64,000 bases of DNA from Dichetophora obliterata (GCA_963920525.1 OY986438.1:123882920-123946919), one strand, 5' to 3'; positions 1 through 11,335 are shown, counted from the first letter of the stretch. The notes: generated by a model from the letters alone, not told the origin. A program made the numbers and translations.

Positions 1-604
1 TCGATAAAATGATGCCGCCGGCAAGCAAACCGCACCAAACAGTGCATTTTTCAGGATGTTTTAGCAGCTCTTTAACTGTCTCTGGCTGTTCGTTAGACCA
101 AATTCGATAACTCTGTTTGTTGACGTACCCATTGAGCCAAAAATGGGCTTCGTCGCTGAAGAAAATTTTTCGATATTAAAGTGGATCTTCATCAAACTTT
201 TCTAAGGCCCATTCACCAAAAAATTGACGTTGTGGTAGGTCACTCGGCTTAAGTTCTTGCACCAGCAGTATTTTGTAAGGTTTCATACCGAGGGACTTAT
301 GTTAAGTCTTCCAGGTGGTCGAATGACATAAGCCCAATTGTTGACAACGGCGACAAATTGAAATATTGCAATCTTCAGTAACAATGGCCGATACAGCAGC
401 AATATTGTCCTCGGGACGCACTCTCCGCATGCGGGTTGGTGGATTAATGTCCAATAAAATGAAACTGGTGTGAAATTTGGTTACAATAGCTTGAATAGCA
501 TGTCCGGTGGGTCGATTATGACGACTACAAAATGGACACCATTTTCGAAACCCATTTCTCACAGATCACGAATTTTGATAATAATAATCAATGATTTTAT
601 TCAT
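1..604 (-). pseudogene. Tc1/mariner transposase relic running off the window edge
   Basis: Read on the minus strand from an ATG at 604-602, this encodes the N-terminal helix-turn-helix part and the start of the catalytic domain of a Tc1/mariner transposase. The block PEDNIAAV resembles PENIAAV in the mariner at 33893-35185. The first catalytic aspartate lies in SDEAHF at about 158-141, followed by LNGYVNK and TVWCGL near the window start. At least two in-frame stops (one after residue 9, one after STTWKT near 302) show that it is dead. The second and third catalytic acids lie outside the window. The family assignment is by motif; the subfamily is not resolved. Confidence 0.8.
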
Positions 605-749
605 GGTGAAATGGTAAACCTTACTGAGCATTCTTGGCTTACAAAAAAATTACACTGACAAAGCAAACTTCAAAAACAATTTCTTCAAATCTGAATTCTT
701 TTTAAACCACAAAGACATAACATTGGCATAAGACATTTCGAATTGAATC
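605..749. other. short spacer with hAT target duplication
   Basis: AT-rich spacer, possibly the untranslated end of the mariner relic. It ends with ATTGAATC (742-749), the left copy of the 8-bp target duplication of the next element. Confidence 0.5.
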
Positions 750-1046
750 CAGCGGCGTCAATTGGGTAGGGCTGGGGGGCCATTGGGGCCAATGCCCGCA
801 AGGATCTATTTTGTAAATTCGTCTAATTTTTACAAGATTTATTTAACTAATATACCAATTTTATCGCATGTTATTTATTAAAATATATCTGATTATATAA
901 TTATTACGTTACATATTATTTTGGCCCAACTAAAGTACAGTTCACCACACAATATTCAAACCGTTATCGTTCTTTGTGTCATGGACTAGAGCGCCACCGA
1001 TACGAAAAGCGATGGTATATCTTCTAATCTTCTGATTAAATCAGTT

Positions 1047-1170
1047 TTATAAACAAAACGCGATCGTTCTTCCAAAAGTACCGCTGCCACGTATTTTGAT
1101 AAAATTCTATCGTACTTTTAAGCTGCGCGGCATCACTGCTTTTAGAAGAACGATTGTGTTTTGTTTATAA
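1047..1170. repeat. 124-bp hairpin MITE inside the hAT
   Basis: The two ends are inverted copies: TATAAACAAAACGCGATCGT on the left pairs with the right end around ACGATTGTGTTTTGTTTATA, and the pairing continues through TTCTTCCAAAAG. About 33 bp pair with four or five mismatches around a roughly 60-bp loop. It has no coding content. Confidence 0.65.
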
Positions 1171-1263
1171 GACATTCGTGTCTAATCCAGAGGAAACCAA
1201 CGATTTCATTATTATAGAGTTCCTCGAGATTTCACAGTGCAGTATTTAACATTCAAATTTCAG

Positions 1264-1391
1264 CAAAAAAGCAACAATTGTGTCAACTCATGCTGATGGC
1301 TGTGGAACCAGAAATGGTAAAAAAGTTCAACAAGGAAGATTTCGTTAACGAGTTTGCCCTCAAGCGTCAACGTCGTTATCCACTGGAATAA
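1264..1391 (+). CDS. exon-like reading frame ending in a stop, function unknown
   Basis: A 3' splice-site-like string (ATTTCAG, ending 1263) is followed by about 41 codons ending with TAA at 1389-1391. The peptide is hydrophilic and mixed, including LMAVEPEMVKKF, NKEDFVNEF and ends RRYPLE, quite unlike the low-complexity surroundings. Possible polyadenylation signals (ATTAAA) follow at about 1488 and 1534. The frame lies wholly inside the hAT at 750-1630. It may be a terminal exon of that element's own decayed gene or a captured host exon. I do not recognise the protein and could not place an upstream exon; 1175-1240 also reads open (NPEETNDFIIIEF) but the join is unclear. Confidence 0.35.
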
Positions 1392-1638
1392 ATCCAATGT
1401 ATATTTTTCCCGTTAAAGGATTAAAAATGTTATTTTTATTTTAAGTCCAAGGATTGAAAGGCTTCTGTGTGTATATTGTAATATGTATTAAATTCATGTA
1501 TGTGTGTATAAAAATGTGTATAGCTATGGTTTTATTAAATGTTATGTTTTACGAAAAAAAATCTTATTATGTCATTAAAATTTGCCCCCCCCCCCCTCCC
1601 CCCTAAGGTTTCGGTTAAATGATGCCACGGATTGAATC

Positions 1639-3940
1639 CCAAATTCGAACAAATCGTGTGATTTCGATTGTAAAATTTATAAAATTTGAATTTGATACAA
1701 GTTTTTTAAGAAGATTTTAAGCAAGCGTTTTAATATTATTTTGTTTATACTGTCTTCTAAAACACGACCGGTAAGGTTTTAACTGAATAGCTTTGATGGG
1801 AACTTAAATTCGCCATATACTTTTTTATTGAACTGTTCTTAACTCAAACGTGGGAGTATTAAATCAAAAAAAGCTATAAAGGAGCACGAAAATTATAAAC
1901 TTTAACCGTTTTACCCTTCTTGCAATAAAGTCTTTCCTTTAAAGTAGCAGTATTTTTAAGTAATAAACAACTCTTTGGCTGAGTCAGCATAGTTAACGAA
2001 CAATTGAGTATAAAAAGCTAAGACTTTAGAGGCACATAAATGGTATAGAAAATTTTCTAGAAAATTGTATGAGTTATGAGCGTAATAAAAATCTTATATA
2101 TGGTATGTATATGTTCACAATTTCACTGCATTTAGTCGTAATTCACCGCATTTTATAGCCTATAACAAGTTGAGGCTAATAAACACGCCCACTATTAGCA
2201 GTAATGGTTTGAACAGACACAAACAAACACACATACACACATACGCACACACATACACTGAATGAACAGAGCTTATGTCAAGCTCAACTGGCTAATCGAA
2301 AGATAGTGTGTAGAATGCACATAAATAGTGACAGCTGCTTTTATGGACAACTTCAAGGTGTTGACATAACTCATAGTTGTTGTTTGTGTTATATTTTAAT
2401 TTGGTTGTTGCTGTTGTTGTTGTTTTGGAACTGTCACTGTCAATTTTCAGCATTTTGCTGTTGTTTGTCATTCCTAATACATGGATTTTTATAACATTCT
2501 ACTTCAATTTAATGGAAAAACTTTTACTGGTTTTTTGTTTTTTACACTTTTTCTCCCTCAACTCACTTCACCTGTAACAATTCACTACGCCTGTAACACT
2601 CGTTTGTGGATAACTCAATATTGGATTTTGTTGTCGGTGATGGTGGTGGTTGTGATGTTGTTGTTAGTTTTAGTGGCGCTTTTGCTGCCGACGTGTCTGT
2701 TGCGCTCTGATATTAAAAAGCTTAGTTACTTTTTGCCGTTCTTGTTTTTTGTTATTGCTGTTATTCTTTTGCTTTTTGTTGTTCTCACTTTGAAACAATC
2801 AGATGAAACAAAAACTCAATACCTACATTCCAAGGATTAGTTGCTCTGAAATTGAAAATATTTTATATATATACGAGAGCAACGGATAAGTTAAGGATAA
2901 CATGTATGCATTGCTGTGAATTTTAAAATTTTCCCTCTATATTACACATAGAGAGAATTGCTGAAATATTGAAAAACAAGAAAATGTGATCCTGATAATT
3001 TCCTTGTCGATATTTAAAGTCAGAAAGAGAGTTAGCATTTGATGGCTTTAAGAAAAACATCACTAATTTTCATCGAATGCTCTTCCATCTCTTTAGATTT
3101 CATCTCTGAAAAAAATATTTGAAACCTACATTAAGAAAATCAGCGTACATGATAAGCACGTTATTGAATATGCTCACGTTTTATATTCAAACACCAACGC
3201 GGCAAGCGTCAACCCAATCTTAAAATATATTTTTTTTTGCATTAATATTTTACATCCTCCCCCACCCAGCAATTTTCTGAGAGCACACCTTGGACGAAGT
3301 TAAGTCACGTTACTGGTAAGGATAAGCATATTTGTAGTCTTTTAATCATACTTTTTATTTTCTTTTTTCTACAAATAATTTCTAATTTTTGCTCTTAAAA
3401 ATTTCACACTATTTCTTTTTAAGTCAAGTTATTCTTGTTGTTAAACAAATTACTTTCCTTTGGTGCTTTAAAAAGTCTTTAGATTTGTCTTTTGGGTAAA
3501 CGATTTTTTACAGTTGTATTTTGTCACCTCATCATGGTTTTATTTTTTTTTTAAATTTGTTGTTAAGAAATTACTCTGAAAAGGCAAAAAAAAAACAAAA
3601 CCTTAAGAAACCTTTATGTTCATCCAGTTAAATCTCTGACATTTTCTTGCAACATGATTGATTTTTTAAACTCGACAATTTATTATTTGTTACATTTAAA
3701 CGTTTTTGTTGGGAAGTTAAGCTTGTTTAATAACTAAATTTATTATGTTAAAATTACATGCATTCCAATTTCTTTATCTTTTAAACTGTATGAATTTTAA
3801 TGTGAAATCAACGACAAAGTTGTTGCAAATTTATTACTAAAAAAAATTAGGCTACATTTTTTGCATTTAAATTTATTTGTAAAGGTCAAATAGCCCCTTA
3901 GGACAAAAGTCAATATTACTCAAAAACGGTTGGTTATAAA
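1639..3940. other. AT-rich noncoding DNA with GTT/opa-like tracts
   Basis: No supportable gene. 2220-2260 holds a CA/ACAC-rich tract. 2370-2790 is rich in TTG/GTT triplets, read as CAA/CAC on the other strand, which produces hydrophobic open frames that look spurious. The rest is poly-A/T-rich with no repeat structure that I could resolve. Confidence 0.6.
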
Positions 3941-4613
3941 CAGGGCTTGGCCTTCGATGACATGTCATATTTTTTATGGTGCTTTTAAGAGGATTCCTGG
4001 TTATTTAGAACGTCGATTTATGTTTCTTAAATCCAAAATATGAAATGATTTCAGGTCGTTCTTTCGTCATACTTATTTTATAGCTTTTTATTGGTTTTAG
4101 TTTTCAGAATCATTTGTATTAGATTTAGGGAAATTTAGGTAATTTTTAGCAACTTATTTCATTGTCATTTTAGAAGATTTTTAGATTTTTAGAGCGTTTT
4201 TCAGTGCTTCAGGTAATTTTAGTGTAATTTTAAAATAATATTTTAAAATGCAAATTTTTAAGCGTATCCCTTTAACAATAGAGTCCAGCTCCTTCAATAA
4301 AAAACAATGACTCTCGAAAAAATAGTAGCTTTGTTTATAGACCTTGACGAAAAAAAAGCTCTGCGCGTGCTGAAACTGACGAAACAGTATGTGGAAAAAT
4401 GAAACAAGTGTTAGATAAAACTCAGGATATGCTAGTTTTTATTCACTCAATTTTTATGCTCTATTGAAGACCCAGTAGTTTGCGGCATCATTGACGAACT
4501 TTTTGTGATGATTTCTTAAACGAAGTTTCTGCGTAAGCTGCTGGACTTAAAGAAAATGCATACAAAATATAATGCAAAGTAGCGGTTGTCAACGACTAAC
4601 TTTTTCCACTCCA

Positions 4614-4672
4614 TTTCAACAACTTCAAGATATTCATGATTGTTGTAATTCACCGAATCGTTCAGAGGCTAA
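4614..4672 (+). repeat. dispersed repeat, copy A
   Basis: Contains ACAACTTCAAGATATTCATG followed by a TTGTTGTAATTC motif. Diverged copies occur at 5581-5630, 39870-39915 and 52247-52300 in the same orientation. The shared stretch with 52247-52300 is roughly 70 bp. The parent element was not identified. Confidence 0.5.
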
Positions 4673-4799
4673 ATTGTAGAGTTCGCAAACTATCGACAAC
4701 ACTTTCGATACTATCAATAGTTTCACACTAGCGTGACTATTGATAGTTTTGTACTGATTATCGATGGTTTTCGATAGTATTTAAATATTCATTGACACC

Positions 4800-5290
4800 A
4801 CTGATTAGGTGTCGTTGCCATTGCTGTCGAATTCGTTTCATTTTGGCAATTTGGTATAATTTTTTTCTGTTTTGTAGAGTGAAAACTCAGGTGATGTTTC
4901 TTATACATGTACGAGCATTGTGTTGATTTGGAACATGGGTGATAGTTAGTTAGAGGTTGAAAAGATGCAGTAGTTTCGGTGAAGATTAGTTTTAAATGTG
5001 CACAGCTCAAAACTGACGGGAAACACGCTCGCAGGGAGACTATTCCACAACTTTACCGTACGACTAAAGAACGAATTATCACTACAACGTGAGGTTCTGT
5101 GTGGCATCAAGGCAATGATTAAGGAATGGGCTTGGACAGCTGCCCAAGTAGACCTGGAAGATATACGGTGTGATGGCGTCAGGCCATTACGAAACCAACA
5201 TTACGTTGATTTCCAATAGTGTTGAGAGAGGATGAAATGTTTTTATTCCCTATCAAATATATCGCACGACGTTGAATTCGGTCCAGAAGC
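4800..5290 (-). pseudogene. C-terminal end of a non-LTR reverse transcriptase
   Basis: On the minus strand two frames together spell the conserved tail of an R1/I/Jockey-type ORF2: LDRIQRRAIYLIG, then after a frame change NSFFSRTVKLWNSLPASVFP and FKTNLHRNY. These motifs follow the thumb region in many insect LINEs. Frameshifts and missing upstream domains make it a relic. The overlapping plus-strand frame at 4998-5219 is only its shadow. Confidence 0.7.
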
Positions 5291-5383
5291 CCGTTTCGAT
5301 TTTAATTCCTTGACGAACTTTCTTTATATATTTTTCTCTATTTTTCGTTAACGAAACTTCTTCAATATTTCGATATTGGGCTC

Positions 5384-5640
5384 GTGCATAATAAGTCCAG
5401 ACGTTTCTGCATTGCGTCTTACATGAATTTGGAACATTTATATGAAAATTTCGTCAATGAAATGTATGGCCAAATCAGCATGTTTCGTCAAGGATCAAGA
5501 AAAATCGTACAAGATTCATTTGAGATTTCTTCAAGACTGGAACTACTGGGGAGTTGTAAATCCCATAGCTTTTTAGCTCACTTACAACAACTTCAATTTT
5601 TCCGTGTGTGTTGTAATTCGAAGAATTGACTTTTTGTCAA
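5384..5640 (+). repeat. dispersed repeat sharing sequence with 53450-53650 and 39870-39915
   Basis: 5418-5470 (TGAATTTGGAACATTTATAT and onward) is a diverged copy of 53605-53650. 5576-5640 matches 39865-39930 through ACAACTTCAA and the following TGTTGTAATTC motif. The open frame across it (5384-5629) has no recognisable protein and is not called as a gene. Confidence 0.5.
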
Positions 5641-5946
5641 TGAGCATGGCATTGTTGTTGTTTGCTTGCGTCGAAAGCTATCATAGTTATTGCTACTGTG
5701 TTTATTTCCTCGTAGCGCACACTCAAAGTGGTGGCAAGTTTTTTTTTTATGTTGAACTTTGGCTTCGTGAGATGCCTAAAAGCTATTTTTTCAATTTTTT
5801 TTAAGGAACATACATATTAGCTCAGAGTGCATATGTTGTTGTTTTTATTTTTTTTCGTCGCCATCGAAGTTCTAATTAATTTTTTTTTTAGAATTAGTGA
5901 TTTAGCTCCCTGCCACGACACCTCTGCTCTATTGCTAAAATATTAA

Positions 5947-8199
5947 GGGCCATTTTGTTCACAGAGAGATAAATTTATCCCCGAGTTAATTCCATGATTT
6001 TTCCAGTTTTTCATTTGTTCACAGCGAGTTAAGCATTTAACTCTTCAAACTGGAGATAAAAATGGTGGCGAGATAGCTTAACCCCAGAAATATTTAACTC
6101 GTGAAAATTGGTGAGATAAGATTTTTAATTCGCTCTCATCACTCTCATTTTAATATTTTTTATTTACTTGGTGTCAAAATATTGAAAATACAGACTTTTA
6201 AGCATATGGAAACAGTATTGGGGGTTACTGATTTCGAATCTGATGTCAGAATTTTAAAATTTGGATAAGGTTGCCACCTTAATTTTTATTTTTACGAATT
6301 CGGGGCTGGCGCGAACTAAAGGGTAAAAATGGGTCGCTGAATCCGAATCCGTTGTCAGAATTTCAAAATTCGAAAATTTTTCTACACATAGGGTTGCCAC
6401 CTAAAAATGTTTTATTTTTAGAATTTTAAACATGAGGGAACAATATTGGGAGGTTACTGATTTCGAATCTGAACTCAAAATATTTAAATTCATGATGGTG
6501 GATAGGGTTGCCACCTTAATATTTTAAATTTTTACGAATTCGGGGCTGCCAAAAAAAAATGGTACACAAAAAATAGGTCGCTGAATCCGAATATGTGGCC
6601 AGAATTTCAAAATGATAAAGTTTTGAAATAAAAGGGTTGCCACCTAATAATATGTATTTTTTAGAATTTTAAACATCATCTTGAGTCACTGATTTCGAAT
6701 CTGAAGTCAGAATTTTAAAATTCAAGATGGTGGATAGGGTTGCAACCATAATTTTTTGTATTTTTATGAATTCGGGGCTGGCAAAAAAATGGTACATCAA
6801 AAATGGGTCGCTGAATCCGAATCCGCGGTCAGAATATTAAAATTATAAAATTTTGAAATAATAGGGTTGCTTTTACTTTTGAAAATACATATTATTAGGT
6901 GGCAGCCCTATTATTATAAAATTTTATCATTTTGAAATTCTGACCACGGATTCGGACTCAGCGACCCATTTTTGCGTACCATTTTTTTGCCAGCCCCGAA
7001 TTCATAAAAATACAAAAAATTAAGGTGGCAACCCTCTCCACCATTTTTAATTTTAAAATTCTGACTTCAGATTCAAAATCAGTGACTCCCTATCACTGTT
7101 AAATGATGTTTAAAATTCTTAAAAATACATATTATTAGGTGGCAACCCTATTATTTCAAAACTTTATAATTTTGAAATTCTGACCGTGGATTCGTATTCA
7201 GCGACCCATTTTTGATGTACCATTTTTTTTGCCAGCCCCGAATTCATAAAAATACAAAAAATTAAGGTGGCAACCCTATACACCATTTTGCATTTTATAG
7301 TTCTGACTACAGATTCGAAATCAATGGCTCCCTAATACTGTTAAATTATGTTTAAAATTCTAAAAAATACATATTATTAGGTGGCAACCCTATTATTTCA
7401 AAACTTTATCATATTGAAATTCTGGCCACGGATTCGGATTCAGCGACCCATTTTTTGTGTACCATTTTTTTTTTGCCAGCCCCGAATTCATAAAAATACA
7501 AAAAATTAAGGTGGCAACCCTATCCACCATCTTGAATTTTAAATTTCTGACTTCAGATTCGAACTCAGCGGCCCCCAATACTCTTTCCTCATGTTGAAAA
7601 TTCTTAAAATAAAACATTTTTAGGTGGCACCCCTACGTGTAGAAAAATTTTCGAGTTTTGAAATTCTGACAACGGATTCGGAATCAGCGACCCAATTTTA
7701 CCTAGTGTTTCTCCCAGAGAAATTTATTCTGCATAAATAAACAAGAAATTAGGTGGCAACTTTATCCGCCATCTTGAATTTTAAAATTCTGACACCAGAT
7801 TCGAAAGAAGTAACCCCCAATACTGTTTCTTCATGTTTAAAATTCTTAAAAAAATGTTTAGTTGGCAGCCCTGTGTAGAAAAATTTCAGAATTTTGAAAT
7901 TCTGACATCAGATGCAAAATTAGCGATCCATTTTTACCTAGTGTTCACTCCAACCCCCAAATTCGCAAAAATAAACCAAAAATCCCCACACATTTTTTAA
8001 TTAATGAGCAACACTCTAACATTCCAATGGAAATCGAGATAAACTGAGAGCGAATTTATGCTCTAAGCATAAAGCTGGGATAAAATGTGAACAAACCCAC
8101 TTTTTTATCTCCCGATTTATACGCTTGGTATAAAATTAACCTAGAGATAGTTATCCCCGAATTAAATCATATTTATACCCTTTGTGAACAAAATGGCCC
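5947..8199. mobile_element. 2.25-kb hairpin-forming PIF/Harbinger derivative
   Basis: Both ends read GGGCCATTTTGTTCACA inward and are flanked by TAA on each side (5944-5946 and 8200-8202), the 3-bp TWA target duplication typical of PIF/Harbinger. The interior is a large imperfect palindrome. About three ~230-bp units on the left arm (start points near 6233, 6462, 6693) carry GGGTTGCCACC, AATTCGGGGCTGG and GGGTCGCTGAATCCGAATC. About four inverted units lie on the right arm (near 7024, 7266, 7509, 7757). The hinge is near 6880. No transposase is present, so it would depend on an autonomous relative. Confidence 0.85.
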
Positions 8200-8224
8200 T
8201 AAGGGGTAAAAATTGTAATACTAT

Positions 8225-8399
8225 GAAATTAGAAGAGGAGCTTACATCCGATGACATATCGTCTTTTAAAAATGTTCCGCTTGCTAGTGCAGAAGTAGAA
8301 AGAAGTTTTTCTGTTTACTAAAACATTTTGCGATACAATTGACGTTCTTTCAATTTTAATAACTTCAAAATGTACCTTGTAATATACTGTAAAGCTGTG
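8225..8399 (+). pseudogene. hAT transposase C-terminal dimerisation segment
   Basis: The plus-strand reading gives KLEEELTSDDISSFKNVPLA, SAEVERSFSVY, then NIL, RRSF and FKMYLVIYCKAV before a stop. The A-x-x-E-R-x-F-S pattern is the hallmark of the hAT C-terminal dimerisation region. In-frame stops after SVY and before RRSF show decay. The Harbinger element at 5947-8199 ends just upstream and probably separated this tail from the rest of the transposase, which I could not recover. Confidence 0.7.
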
Positions 8400-8439
8400 T
8401 AAAAAATTATATAAAATAAATTTTAAGTTTAGTAATGTA

Positions 8440-9372
8440 CAGGGTTGCCCATATTCGACGGACCCATCTGGCAACGCCATAACTTTTGACAAAGATGTCA
8501 GATCGCTTAATGACATACCGCGTTTGAAGCGTCAGTCCAAGCAGATTTTTACCATGGAACAATACACGCCACTCGAGCGCTCTGAAAGAGTCTTCGAAAT
8601 GGCCGAAGATGACGAGGAATTTTGGAACAAAATTATCATGTCCGATGAAGCCCATTTCACATGGAATGGGACCGTAAATAAGCAAAATTGCCGTACTTAC
8701 GCCACTGAAAATCCTCAGGAGATTCAAGAAGTGCCTCTTCATGACGAAAAAGTCACAGTTTGGTGCGGCGTTAGTGCGAAAACGGTCATTGGGCAGTTTT
8801 TCTTCCAAAATGAAAATGGCCATGCTGTTACCATCAACCAGGAGCGTTATCGCGACATGATGACCAATTTTGTGATGCCAATTATTCGTCGAAAGCGTAT
8901 GAGGCAGTTCTGGTTTCAACAAGACGGCGCTCCACCGCACACAAGTCGCATAACAATCGATTTTCTGAAGAATTTGTTTCCGGGCCGTTTGATGTCGAAA
9001 AGTGGTGATTTGGACTGGCCACCGCGTTCGCCCGATTTGACGCCGCCTGACTTCTTCTTGTGGGGATATTTGAAGTCAAAGGTTTACGTTAACAAGCCAA
9101 GGACCGTAGAAGAGCTCAAGGACAACATTCGTGAAGAAATAGCCGCTATTCCGGCCGAAATGTTGGCGAAAACGATGGAAAATGCTGCAAAAAGGGCACA
9201 ATACGCCATCAACGCCAGAGGCGGCCATTTGAGAGATATCATATTCAAAAATTGATGTAAACAAATCTACTTGGAACAAATTAAATGATTAAGATTGCCA
9301 ACCGCCAAATTTTTATTTTTTTCTTTGATTTTTTTAAAAAAAACATGGGTCCGTCGAATATGGGCAACCCTG
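8440..9372 (+). mobile_element. 933-bp DD41D mariner with internal deletion
   Basis: Perfect 28-bp terminal inverted repeats begin CAGGGTTGCCCATATTCGAC (8440-8467, and reversed at 9345-9372). A TA dinucleotide lies on both sides (8438-8439 and 9373-9374), the mariner target duplication. Full-length relatives are near 1.3 kb, like the one at 33893-35185, so about 0.3-0.4 kb is missing. The deletion is in the N-terminal coding part and left the frame open. Confidence 0.93.
8554..9255 (+). CDS. DD41D mariner transposase lacking its helix-turn-helix half
   Basis: 233 residues from an ATG in a good context (ACCATGG) to TGA. Residues 1-13 (MEQYTPLERSERV) look like the start of a rosa-type mariner transposase. 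They run straight into FEMAEDDEEFWNKIIMSDEA, which normally lies about 130 residues further on. The catalytic domain is complete: D31 in SDEAHF, D124 in QQDGAPPHT, D166 in SPDLTPPDF, with 41 residues between the last two. The frame also stays open upstream to 8524, but without an ATG. The deletion removed the two helix-turn-helix motifs that bind the inverted repeats, so the protein should not bind its own ends although its nuclease fold looks undamaged. No stop or frameshift is seen, suggesting a young element. Confidence 0.85.
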   Translation: MEQYTPLERSERVFEMAEDDEEFWNKIIMSDEAHFTWNGTVNKQNCRTYATENPQEIQEVPLHDEKVTVWCGVSAKTVIGQFFFQNENGHAVTINQERYRDMMTNFVMPIIRRKRMRQFWFQQDGAPPHTSRITIDFLKNLFPGRLMSKSGDLDWPPRSPDLTPPDFFLWGYLKSKVYVNKPRTVEELKDNIREEIAAIPAEMLAKTMENAAKRAQYAINARGGHLRDIIFKN

Positions 9373-9515
9373 TACTATTTTTAAAGCTTTACTTTTTGTT
9401 TACTTTTTATATAATTGTTTGCATTTCTAAGGTAATTTTTGCCAGTTTTTAGGTGATTTTTTGCAGTTTTTAGGTAATTTTTGTAATTTTTTTAGGTCAT
9501 CAAAATCAGAGCCCA

Positions 9516-10084
9516 TATTGTAAATATTATATAACACTACAAATAAATTCTTTATCATGCTTTTTTTTTAAACCTTTCTGAAAAGTCGTGTTTAAAAAAA
9601 ACTTTTTTGCAGCTATAAGATAGGTATTAATTTAAAAGATAGGTACTAAAATAAAGCATTATCCTTAAATATTATGTCTTATTAATATTTATCAAACTCA
9701 GCAACAGTTCGTGATCTTATTTCAAAACTTCAACAAGAATGACTTTTATTATTTACTTAAAATTTTTAGAACTTTATATGCCAAATAAAGCTAATGTACA
9801 ATATTTTTCTGTTTTTAAAGTAAACATTTGTTCAAAAATATATGTTCCTTCAAAGTATTTAATTAAAAATCAAACTGAGTTCATGGGAAAAAAAATTAAG
9901 TTGTTTGTTCCGGAAGCTTCTTCACATTTAAGGGTTCATTTTAATAGGGAGGGGTGGTCGTACGAACAAGATGAGTAAAACTTAATAAACCACACCAAAT
10001 ACGGACGCGCATTCTTTAAATTCCAACAAGGTTAAGCCTTCAGCTACAAGTTGTTTTTTGTTTATCTCGTTACACGAAACCTAA
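9516..10084. other. AT-rich spacer, no gene supported
   Basis: Contains an open frame at 9739-9978 with an ordinary amino-acid mix but no recognised motif and no splice context. I do not call it. Confidence 0.5.
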
Positions 10085-11245
10085 TCCGAATATTCGGCCA
10101 TTTTATATTATTCGGCCGAAACCGAAACTGGTTATTAATATGAAAGTGTAAGTTTTTTACAAATAAATTTCCCGCCAGTATCAAAAGTATCAATTGGCCC
10201 ATTCACGCTAGCTACTTCAATAGTTCTATACGCACTAGCTACTTTTTTACCCAAGGTAATGCATAAAAGGGCCCGTTCAATCAAATTCCATCTCGATTTT
10301 TTCTTGTTTATTTTTGTAACGTCTTGACTGACTCATAAAATTTATTCTGACGAGCTCATACTCGTACTTCGAAGTGACTTATTCGAGAAAACATGACATA
10401 TAAAGCTTTTCAGTTTCGTTGAGCAACACAAATAAAATATCGTTATGAAAAGGTATAAATATACTGAATAACGAATATCAGTCACTTTGCTTTGTTTTTT
10501 TTTTTGTTGTGTCAAGATCAACTAGCGAAAAAGCTAGCTCTTCATGACTAGTGAAATAACTAGGGAATGGGTGTGTAAAAGGTAGCAATTGACCCCTTCC
10601 TATGACATGCTTGTGTAAAATTAGCCAGTTGAATACAAAGAAGGTAGATTGAAGTGAAACTGGTACTGGCTACCAAGGGGCTAGTGAAATCACTAGTTTT
10701 ATACTAGTGCCATTAACTGCAGGGTTTTTTATGAAAATGAAACACAAATACCATTTCATATATAATTGAAAATAATTTAACGTAAAAAAAGTATTCTTGA
10801 AGTATTGAAGCTTATAATAATTTATAATTAATTAATTTTAATTAATTGAAGTTTATTATAATAATAAAAGAGATAATTTTTCATTTTAATCCGTACACAC
10901 TCGAAAAAGTACTATAAAACAAAGTATATATTTTTTGAAAGGTTTAGTATTATAAGAATAGAAATATTTCGTTTTCTTTTCCTTAATTTAGAAGTTTTGT
11001 TATGACTTTTTGGATTCTTATTAAAAAAAAAATATTGCTAATTGCAATAGAGATGATAAAATCGAAAATGATAGTATCGAACGCATAAAATTAATCAAAA
11101 ATAATAATTTGATTAAACAAAACTTTTATACATAAATGAAATGACTGCTGCAAGAAATTTTTACCAAAAGTTTCGGTTTTGGCTTTGGGGTTCGGCCATA
11201 TTGAGGCCGAATAGCCGAAACTATTCGAAACTGGCAAAAAGGGCT
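10085..11245. mobile_element. candidate DNA-transposon relic with ATTCGGCC inverted ends
   Basis: The left side (CCGAATATTCGGCC, then ATTCGGCCGAAACCGAAAC) pairs with the reverse complement of the right side (CGGCTATTCGGCC, then AAAGCCAAAACCGAAAC). No target duplication was found. The interior has CTAGT/GCTAGC-rich hairpin-prone sequence (10195-10250 and 10515-10705) and AT-rich filler with no coding. A related ATTCG-rich patch occurs at 28505-28640. Confidence 0.4.
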
Positions 11246-11335
11246 GAAACCAGGATCAGGAGTCCCTGGTCTTCTTGTCATCCAAACGGTTCGTGGTAGA
11301 TTTTGGTTTCGCATCGATTACACTGATGATTTATA

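Larger units (their letters stand above)
750..1630. mobile_element. 881-bp hAT element with ATTGAATC target duplication
   Basis: The left end CAGCGGCGTCAATT and the reverse complement of the right end CCGTGGCATCATTT form imperfect terminal inverted repeats. Each is followed inward by a G-rich run (C-rich on the plus strand at the right, 1587-1602). ATTGAATC flanks both sides exactly (742-749 and 1631-1638), the 8-bp duplication expected of hAT. No transposase is left. The G-run terminus resembles that of the hAT at 37876-38966, so both may belong to the same TTF/ZMYM-like hAT group. Inside are a 124-bp hairpin repeat and an exon-like reading frame. Confidence 0.8.
3941..9515 (+). mobile_element. 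worn hAT element, expanded by later insertions
   Basis: The left edge reads CAGGGCTTGGCCTTCGATGA and the right edge, reversed, reads TATGGGCTCTGATTTTGATG, a plausible decayed hAT inverted-repeat pair. Coding remains of a hAT C-terminus lie at 8225-8399 in the same orientation. The interval has been expanded by a LINE fragment (4800-5290), a Harbinger derivative (5947-8199) and a mariner (8440-9372). No target duplication could be confirmed, so the outer limits are inference. Confidence 0.4.

Noticed and set aside
2306..2840. Hydrophobic plus-strand open frames that look like membrane proteins
   Set aside because: They arise from TTG/GTT-rich simple sequence; there is no start context, splice sites or family motif.
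8407..8940. 177-codon minus-strand frame
   Set aside because: Antisense shadow of the mariner transposase and its inverted repeat.
9739..9978. 79-codon plus-strand frame
   Set aside because: No motif, AT-driven Lys/Phe/Tyr content, and no splice or promoter context.
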